Shown here one piece after another: positions 14,982-20,493 of a DNA stretch of 22,700 nt. The notes beneath the pieces are model-generated. The model saw only the letters and a list, made by a program, of their open reading frames with translations. It was not told the origin of the DNA and ran no database searches. Within the stretch, counting starts at the first letter, position 1, and every line of letters begins with the position of its first letter. Both the position numbers and the translations under genes were made by a program. Source of the stretch: an uncultured Eubacteriales bacterium (GTDB lineage: Bacteria; Bacillota; Clostridia; Oscillospirales; Oscillospiraceae); NCBI GenBank assembly GCA_905205195.1, contig CAJLCS010000031.1:1-22700 (forward strand), in the 5' to 3' direction.

Positions 14982-16910
14982 ATGCCGAAAATCGTTCAGC
15001 TGTCCCCCCATATTGCCAATCTGATTGCCGCCGGTGAAGTGGTGGAGCGTCCCGCCTCCGTGATGAAGGAGCTGCTGGAAAACGCCGTGGATGCCGGAGC
15101 CTCCAAAATCACCGCCGAGATCCGGGACGGCGGCATGACCTTTCTCCGGGTCACGGACAACGGCTGCGGCATGACGCCGGAGGATGCCCGCACGGCGTTT
15201 CTCCGCCACGCCACCTCCAAGCTGCACAGCGCGGAGGATCTGGCTGCCATCTCCACCATGGGCTTCCGGGGCGAAGCCCTGGCCGCCATTGCGTCGGTCA
15301 GCCGCATCGACCTGATGACCAAAACCGCCGGAGCCATCGCCGGTGTCAGTCTCCATCTGGAGGCCGGTGCCGCGGAGCGGGAGTCGGAAATCGGCTGCCC
15401 GGAGGGCACCACCATCCTGATCCGGGACCTGTTTTTCAACACTCCGGCCCGGATGAAGTTCATGAAGGCCGACACCGTGGAGGGCAGCCGGGTCACCGCC
15501 GCCGTCCAGCTTCAGGCGCTGGCCCATCCGGAGGTGGCGTTCACCTACATCCGGGACGGCAAGCAGGTCCTCTCCACGCCGGGCACCGGCGGCCTTCAGG
15601 CGGCCGTCTACTGCGTGTACGGCCGGGAGTGCGCCCAGATGATCCCGGTGGAAAGCCGCTGGGACGGCTACACCGTCACCGGCTACGTCTCCAAGCCCAC
15701 CGACGCCCGGCCCAGCCGGAATATGCAGACCTTTTTTGTCAACAACCGGCCGGTCAAGTCCAAGCTGCTGATTTCCGCGCTGGAGGAGGCCTACCGCAAC
15801 CAGCTGATGGTGGGAAAATTCCCCGCCTGCGTGCTGCATCTGACGCTGCCCCCCAACGCCGTGGACGTCAACGTCCACCCGGCCAAGACGGAGGTCAAAT
15901 TTCTCTCGGAAAAGGCCGCCTTTGACTGTGTCCACTACGGCGTGCTGGCAGCGCTGAACCGGACGCCGGACCGTCCGGCCATGCAATTCAGGAAGGAGCC
16001 GGAAGCGCCTTCTCCCCGGCCCGCCGCCCCGGCAACGGCTGCGGCACCGAAGCCCGCCGCCGCTCCGCCCCGGCAGGAATCCTTCTTCCGCACCATGACG
16101 CCTGCCGAATACCGGACCTTTGCCGCTGCCGTGCAGGAAGCGCCGAAGCCGGGCAAATCCGCGGCCGCTGCCGCGGCGGCGCTGGTGGAGCGTCCGGCCA
16201 ATATGCCGCTGCGGGAAACCGTCCTGCTGCCCAGCCTCCGCCCGGACCCGGTGCCGGAGCCGGAGCCTGTGCCGACGCCCCCCGTGCCTGCGCCCGTACC
16301 GGAGCCGGAACAGGAGCAGCAGGCCATCTCTCTGCCGGAGGAAACGCCCTGGCGGATGGTGGGCGAGTTGTACCGGACCTACATTCTGGTGGAGCAGGGC
16401 GACGACGCCTTTCTGATCGACAAGCACGCCGCCCACGAGCGGATTCTCTTTGACCGGCTGAAGGCCAATCCGGAGAAAATCAGTTCCCAGCTGCTGCTGA
16501 CCCCCCTGTCCGTCCGGCTCATGCCCGACGCCGCCGGGGAGCTGCTGGCCCACACCGGGCTGCTGGCGGAGCTGGGGTTTGAACTGGAGGAATTCGGGGA
16601 AAATACCGTGCTGCTGCGGCAGATTCCCATGGATCTGGCCCCCGAGGACGCCCCCGACGCGGTGGAAACCCTGGCCGCCGACCTGCTGGCCGGCCGCCGG
16701 GACGGCAAGGACACCGTCCGGGACGAGCTGCTCCACACGGTGGCCTGCAAGGCCGCCATCAAGGCTGGGTGGCACAACGACGAGCAGGAGCTGCTGGCGG
16801 TCTGCCGGGAGGTCATGGGTCGGGAGGACCTGAAGTACTGCCCCCACGGCCGCCCCATCTGCATCAGCCTCAGCAAAAAGCAGCTGGAAAAGCAATTCCG
16901 GCGGACCTGA
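14982..16910 (+). CDS. mutL: MutL, mismatch repair ATPase/endonuclease
   Basis: This 642-residue protein has a GHKL ATPase domain (about 1-330) with ELLENAVDAGA (30-40), DNGCGM and FRGEALAAIAS. An Ala/Pro/Glu-rich linker (about 335-445) and a C-terminal dimerisation/endonuclease domain follow. The endonuclease motif, normally DQHAxxExxxxE, reads DKHAAHERILFD (480-491). The associated CKAAIKAG (from Cys589) and CPHGRP (620-625) motifs are present, as in MutL proteins that nick DNA in species without MutH. GAGGTG, overlapping the end of the CPBP gene, is the ribosome binding site. It acts with MutS from the same operon. Confidence 0.97.
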   Translation: MPKIVQLSPHIANLIAAGEVVERPASVMKELLENAVDAGASKITAEIRDGGMTFLRVTDNGCGMTPEDARTAFLRHATSKLHSAEDLAAISTMGFRGEALAAIASVSRIDLMTKTAGAIAGVSLHLEAGAAERESEIGCPEGTTILIRDLFFNTPARMKFMKADTVEGSRVTAAVQLQALAHPEVAFTYIRDGKQVLSTPGTGGLQAAVYCVYGRECAQMIPVESRWDGYTVTGYVSKPTDARPSRNMQTFFVNNRPVKSKLLISALEEAYRNQLMVGKFPACVLHLTLPPNAVDVNVHPAKTEVKFLSEKAAFDCVHYGVLAALNRTPDRPAMQFRKEPEAPSPRPAAPATAAAPKPAAAPPRQESFFRTMTPAEYRTFAAAVQEAPKPGKSAAAAAAALVERPANMPLRETVLLPSLRPDPVPEPEPVPTPPVPAPVPEPEQEQQAISLPEETPWRMVGELYRTYILVEQGDDAFLIDKHAAHERILFDRLKANPEKISSQLLLTPLSVRLMPDAAGELLAHTGLLAELGFELEEFGENTVLLRQIPMDLAPEDAPDAVETLAADLLAGRRDGKDTVRDELLHTVACKAAIKAGWHNDEQELLAVCREVMGREDLKYCPHGRPICISLSKKQLEKQFRRT

Positions 16911-16926
16911 GCTTCGGGAGGTTACC

Positions 16927-17862
16927 ATGAACCGAATCATCTGTATTGCCGGTCCCACTGCTTCCGGCAAAACGGCGCTGGCCGTTGCGCTGGCCCGGGA
17001 GCTGGACGGTGAGGTGGTGTCCTGCGATTCCATGCAGGTTTACCGCGGCATGGACATCGGCACCGCCAAGCCCACCGTGGAGGAGCGGGCGGGCATCCCC
17101 CATCATATGCTCGACGTAGCCGACCCGGCGGAGGACTTCTCCGTCAGCCGCTACTGCGCCATGGCCGCCCCTATCGTAGATGACATTCTGGCCCGGGGCA
17201 AAACCGCCGTCATCGCCGGCGGAACCGGGCTTTACATGGACGCGCTGATCCGGGGCAACGACTTTGCCCCCTTCCCCTCCACCGGACGGCGGGAGGCGCT
17301 GGAGCGTCAGGCCGACGCCGAGGGCATAGAGCCGCTGCTCCACCGCCTGCGGGAAATCGACCCCGAAACGGCAGACCGGCTGTCCCCTGCGGACCGGAAA
17401 CGGATTCTCCGGGCGCTGGAGGTGTATCTGGAAACCGGCGAGACCATCACGGAGCACAACCGGAAAACCCAGATGCAGCCGCCCCGGTACCGGCCCCTAT
17501 GGCTGGGCCTCGATTTTGAAGACCGGGCCGTGCTGTACCGCCGGATTGACCTGCGGGTGGAGCAGATGCTCCGCCTTGGTCTTCTGGACGAAATCCGATC
17601 GCTTCTGCGGCAGGGCGTGCCGGAAAAATGCACCGCCATGCAGGCCATCGGCTACAAGGAATTTCTGGACGCCCTGGACGGCCGCTGCACCGTGGCCCAG
17701 GCCGCGGCCCAGGTCCAGCAGTCCTCCCGCCGCTACGCCAAGCGCCAGCTGACCTGGTTCCGCCGCAACGGGGCCATGCACTGGCTGCACCGCGCCGCCG
17801 ACGATCCGGCGGATAAAATTCTTACCCTCGCGCGACAGGTTGCTCAAGAATACGACAGCTGA
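16927..17862 (+). CDS. miaA: MiaA, tRNA dimethylallyltransferase
   Basis: This 311-residue protein transfers a dimethylallyl group to A37 of tRNAs reading UNN codons, forming the i6A37 substrate of MiaB. The P-loop GPTASGKT is at 9-16, DSMQVY at 34-39 and GGTGLY at 98-103. The C-terminal region has QAIGYKEF and RRYAKRQLTWFR. The length is usual. GGGAGG lies before the ATG, 16 nt after mutL. The mutL-miaA-hfq order is conserved in many bacteria. Confidence 0.97.
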   Translation: MNRIICIAGPTASGKTALAVALARELDGEVVSCDSMQVYRGMDIGTAKPTVEERAGIPHHMLDVADPAEDFSVSRYCAMAAPIVDDILARGKTAVIAGGTGLYMDALIRGNDFAPFPSTGRREALERQADAEGIEPLLHRLREIDPETADRLSPADRKRILRALEVYLETGETITEHNRKTQMQPPRYRPLWLGLDFEDRAVLYRRIDLRVEQMLRLGLLDEIRSLLRQGVPEKCTAMQAIGYKEFLDALDGRCTVAQAAAQVQQSSRRYAKRQLTWFRRNGAMHWLHRAADDPADKILTLARQVAQEYDS

Positions 17863-17906
17863 AAGATGCTAAGATAGGAGTATTCCAAAAGAAAGAAGGG
17901 GTACTT

Positions 17907-18143
17907 ATGTCCGAAGTCATCACGCTTCAGGAGGCCGTTCTGCGGGAAGTCCGGCGAGACCGGGTTCCGGTTACCATGTTCCTGATGAACGGGTTTCAGC
18001 TTCGGGGAATCATCACCGGCTACGACAGCTTTGTCGTGGTGCTGGTGACGGATGGCAAGCAGCAGATGATCTACAAGCACGCCATCTCCACGCTGGTTCC
18101 CTCCAAGCCTCTGAAGGCCGCAGCGCCGACACCGGCTGTCTAG
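17907..18143 (+). CDS. hfq: Hfq, RNA chaperone
   Basis: This 78-residue Sm-like protein forms hexameric rings that bind sRNA and mRNA. Sm1 carries Gln8 and the D40-S-F42 proximal-face residues, and Sm2 has YKHAIST (56-62). The rim segment reads VRRDRVPV, keeping arginines at 16, 17 and 19 as in E. coli Hfq, whereas B. subtilis Hfq has RKEN there. The C-terminal tail is short (about 10 residues). AAGGGG precedes the ATG. It is the last gene of the miaB-mutS operon, 44 nt after miaA, with no clear promoter of its own. Confidence 0.96.
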   Translation: MSEVITLQEAVLREVRRDRVPVTMFLMNGFQLRGIITGYDSFVVVLVTDGKQQMIYKHAISTLVPSKPLKAAAPTPAV

Positions 18144-18147
18144 CATC

Positions 18148-18183
18148 CAAGGGCGACGGGTTGCACCGCCGCCCTTGTGTTTT
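18148..18183 (+). terminator. Weak terminator after hfq
   Basis: CAAGGGCG (18148-18155) pairs with CGCCCTTG (18170-18177), followed by TGTTTT. The 14-nt loop and broken T run suggest partial termination, so some transcription may continue into yggS. Confidence 0.55.
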
Positions 18184-18201
18184 GTGGAAAGGAAGATTCG
18201 C

Positions 18202-18936
18202 TTGACCATTGCCGAAAACGTGGCCGCCATCCGCAGCCGGATGGACCGGGCCGCCCGGGCAGCTGGACGGGACCCCCGGGAGATTCTGCTGTGCGCCGCC
18301 ACCAAGATGAACGGTGCCGACGCCGTCCGGCAGGCCGTGGCCGCCGGGGTGGACTGCTGCGGTGAAAACCGGGTCCAGGAGCTGACCGCCAAGCTGGCGG
18401 CGGATGCCTATGCCCCCTGCCCCGTTCATTTCATCGGCCATTTGCAGACCAACAAGGTCCGCCAGGTGGTGGGCCGGGCGGCGCTGATCCAGAGCGTGGA
18501 CAGCCTGCACCTGCTGGAGGCCATCGACCGGGAGGCCGGGCGGCAGGGTGTGCGGCAGGATATTCTGCTGGAGGTGAACATCGGCGGCGAAGCCAGCAAA
18601 TCCGGCTTTGCGCCGGAGGAAATTCCCCCGGTTCTTGAAAAAATCCCCGGTTTTTCCGGGATTACCCTCCGCGGACTGATGTGCATCCCGCCCATTTGCC
18701 AAAATCCCGGCGATAACCGTAAATTTTTTCAAAAAATATTGCAGCTTTCTGTTGACATAAAGCGAAAAAAATACGATAATGTATGCATGGACTTTTTGTC
18801 CATGGGAATGTCTGACGATTTTGAAGACGCCATCGCCTGCGGCAGCACTATGGTCCATGTCGGAACGGCCATTTTCGGTCCGCGGAGCTATCATACGGCT
18901 CCGGTAGCAGACGGAGTCATACAGGAGGATTTATAA
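18202..18936 (+). CDS. yggS: YggS/PLPBP family pyridoxal phosphate homeostasis protein
   Basis: This 244-residue single-domain PLP-binding barrel protein has the cofactor lysine as Lys35 in AATKMN. GENRVQE, VHFIGHLQTNK, EVNIGGEASKSGF, LRGLMCI and FLSMGMSDDFEDAI are family hallmarks. Members keep free PLP in balance and have no known catalytic activity. The TTG start is chosen because GGAAAGGAAG lies just upstream; a GTG at 18175 overlaps the hfq terminator hairpin. It sits immediately upstream of sepF, a frequent arrangement in Firmicutes. The stretch 18710-18790 is strikingly AT-rich compared with the rest of the gene and contains a consensus-like promoter. Confidence 0.95.
   Translation: MTIAENVAAIRSRMDRAARAAGRDPREILLCAATKMNGADAVRQAVAAGVDCCGENRVQELTAKLAADAYAPCPVHFIGHLQTNKVRQVVGRAALIQSVDSLHLLEAIDREAGRQGVRQDILLEVNIGGEASKSGFAPEEIPPVLEKIPGFSGITLRGLMCIPPICQNPGDNRKFFQKILQLSVDIKRKKYDNVCMDFLSMGMSDDFEDAIACGSTMVHVGTAIFGPRSYHTAPVADGVIQEDL
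18753..18781 (+). promoter_or_regulatory. Internal promoter within yggS, for sepF-divIVA
   Basis: TTGACA (18753-18758) and GATAAT (18776-18781) are spaced by 17 nt: a perfect -35 and a one-mismatch -10. It lies in an AT-rich island of an otherwise GC-rich coding sequence, about 150 bp upstream of the sepF start. Confidence 0.7.
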
Positions 18937-18937
18937 A

Positions 18938-19477
18938 ATGAGTTTTTGGGACAACGTCAAGAAATTCGCGCAGCCTTACGCAGACGACGAAGAATATGAC
19001 GACGACTACGAAGACGCCGACGAGTACAGTGACGAGGAGCAGCCCGAGGAAGCCCCGGCCCATCGTTCCCGCCGCACCGAAAGCCGCAGCAGCTTCGGCT
19101 CTGCCGCATCGGCTGCCGACACCTCCGCTTCCGTGTCCTCTCCCGCTGCATCGACCGTGAGCGCCGGCTTCACCGGCTCGGTTCTGGGCGGCAGCGGCTC
19201 CGGCAAGCAGGAAGTGGTGCTGTTCCGTCCGAACAGCTTCAACGATACCTCCAAGGCCGCCGACGATCTGCGCCGCAAGAAGGCCGTGGTGGTGAATATG
19301 GAGAACGTGGACAAGGCCATGGCCCGCCGGGTTGTGGACTTCCTGTCCGGATGCGCCTATGCGCTGGACGGCAAGGTCAAGAAAATCGCCCAGTCCACCT
19401 ATCTCTTCTGTCCGTACAATATGGAAGTGGTGGGTGATCTTGAGAACGTCCAGAGCGAAGTGGAGAGCTACGTTTAA
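18938..19477 (+). CDS. sepF: SepF, cell division protein
   Basis: This 179-residue cytosolic protein anchors FtsZ to the membrane and shapes the septum. It has an N-terminal amphipathic membrane-targeting helix (MSFWDNVKKF) and a very acidic stretch (16-38). A Ser/Ala/Gly-rich linker (about 45-90) and the SepF core (about 91-165: VVLFRPNSFNDTSKAADDLR, then VVDFLSGCAYALDG) follow. AGGAGG precedes the ATG, and the gene starts 1 nt after yggS. divIVA follows after a 50-bp gap. The ylmG and ylmH genes often found in this cluster are absent here. Confidence 0.95.
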   Translation: MSFWDNVKKFAQPYADDEEYDDDYEDADEYSDEEQPEEAPAHRSRRTESRSSFGSAASAADTSASVSSPAASTVSAGFTGSVLGGSGSGKQEVVLFRPNSFNDTSKAADDLRRKKAVVVNMENVDKAMARRVVDFLSGCAYALDGKVKKIAQSTYLFCPYNMEVVGDLENVQSEVESYV

Positions 19478-19527
19478 TTCCGTCTTTCCGCTGCCCGACC
19501 CCCAGAAATATCAGAGAGGATGATCAC

Positions 19528-20211
19528 ATGTTTACGCCGCAGCAAATCGACCAGATTTCCTTTAACCGCGCCACCTTCGGCGGCTATGATATGCAGGCGG
19601 TTGACGAGTTTCTGGAGCCGCTGACCGAGGATTACGTCACGCTTTACAAGGAAAACGCACTGCTGAAAAGCAAAATGCGGGTGCTGGTCAACAAACTGGA
19701 AGAATACCGCAGCAACGAAGCCAGCATGAAGGACGCCATCGTCAACGCCCAGAAAACCTGTGACATGATGGTCAAGGAAGCCGAGGCAAAATGCACCCAG
19801 ATGCTGAATAACGCCAATCAGGCCGCCGCGGAAAACGCCCGCAATGCCGACGCTCTGATTGCCGCCGAGGATCAGCGGGTGGAGGAAGCCCGCAAGGCTG
19901 CCGCCGCCAAGATTGAGGAGCTGGAATCTCAGCTCAAGGGCTGCATTCAGGCGCTGGAGCGGATCAAAGCCGCCAATGCCCCTGCCGCACCCAAGGAGCC
20001 GCAAAAGACGGCCTTCGATTACGATGCCAGCGAGCGCAACGCCGGCGCCGTTGCCGACGAGATTTCTTCCAATCTGGAAGCGCTGGTGGGCACCACGGTG
20101 GACACGGCCCCCAAGGCCGAGCCCAAGCACCCCACCGCCGACTCCACCACCACCAAATTTGCCAACCTGCAGTTTGGCCGCAATTACGACCCCAACCACC
20201 GCAATAACTGA
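19528..20211 (+). CDS. divIVA: DivIVA domain protein (polar/septal curvature sensor)
   Basis: This 227-residue protein has the N-terminal DivIVA lipid-binding region FNRATFGGYDMQAVDEFLEP (12-31). The membrane-inserting Phe17 position is kept, but the adjacent arginine of B. subtilis DivIVA is glycine here. Long coiled coil covers about residues 35-150 and is rich in Ala, Glu and Lys. The C-terminal tail is low in complexity and rich in Ala, Pro and Thr. It binds negatively curved membrane at septa and poles and recruits division or wall proteins. AGAGAGG lies before the ATG. It lies between sepF and the ileS T-box, as in other Firmicutes. Confidence 0.94.
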   Translation: MFTPQQIDQISFNRATFGGYDMQAVDEFLEPLTEDYVTLYKENALLKSKMRVLVNKLEEYRSNEASMKDAIVNAQKTCDMMVKEAEAKCTQMLNNANQAAAENARNADALIAAEDQRVEEARKAAAAKIEELESQLKGCIQALERIKAANAPAAPKEPQKTAFDYDASERNAGAVADEISSNLEALVGTTVDTAPKAEPKHPTADSTTTKFANLQFGRNYDPNHRNN

Positions 20212-20219
20212 ATTTCACA

Positions 20220-20460
20220 GGCTGTGAAGAAGACAGGTGACGGAATTCCGCTTTTTCAGAGAGCTGCCGGTCCGGTGCAAGGCAGCAAAAGCGCTTCCGG
20301 GCATATCACTTCCGAGCCGCGCACCGAAGCTAGCGTAGGCTGCGCCGGGTTCGCCCGATAACGCGAAATCGAGTGCCGGGAAACCGGAACAAGAGTGGTA
20401 CCGCAGAGGTCAATCATGCCTTTGTCTCTTATGCTTAGGAGACAAAGGCATTTTTATTTT
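20220..20460 (+). promoter_or_regulatory. T-box leader (tRNA-Ile sensing) of ileS
   Basis: Stem I is closed by GGCT (20220-20223) with AGCC (20315-20318). It contains the AGAGAG bulge segment and the distal stem GCTGCC (20263-20268) with GGCAGC (20281-20286). The specifier ATC (20305-20307) is followed by ACTTCCGAG, matching isoleucine. The T-box AAGAGTGGTACCGC (20391-20404) presents TGGT (20396-20399) for the uncharged tRNA acceptor end. In the antiterminator, AAGAG and AC (20391-20395, 20400-20401) pair with GTCTCTT (20424-20430). The same bases form the left arm of the terminator, so the two folds exclude each other. Uncharged tRNA-Ile would allow ileS transcription. Confidence 0.94.
20416..20460 (+). 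terminator. T-box regulated terminator
   Basis: ATGCCTTTGTCTC (20416-20428) pairs perfectly with GAGACAAAGGCAT (20439-20451) around a 10-nt loop, then TTTTATTTT. It forms when the antiterminator is not stabilised by uncharged tRNA-Ile, and ends 33 nt before the ileS start. Confidence 0.93.
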
Positions 20461-20493
20461 CAATAACCGCACATCAAAACGGAGGTTACGTTC

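Noticed and set aside
14946..17033. Long open frame antisense to mutL
   Set aside because: Shadow frame; the translation is Gly/Arg/His/Gln-rich without domains, whereas mutL is certain.
18642..18663. Hairpin AATCCCCGG/CCGGGATT within yggS
   Set aside because: Imperfect stem inside a conserved coding region, with no T run after it; likely chance.
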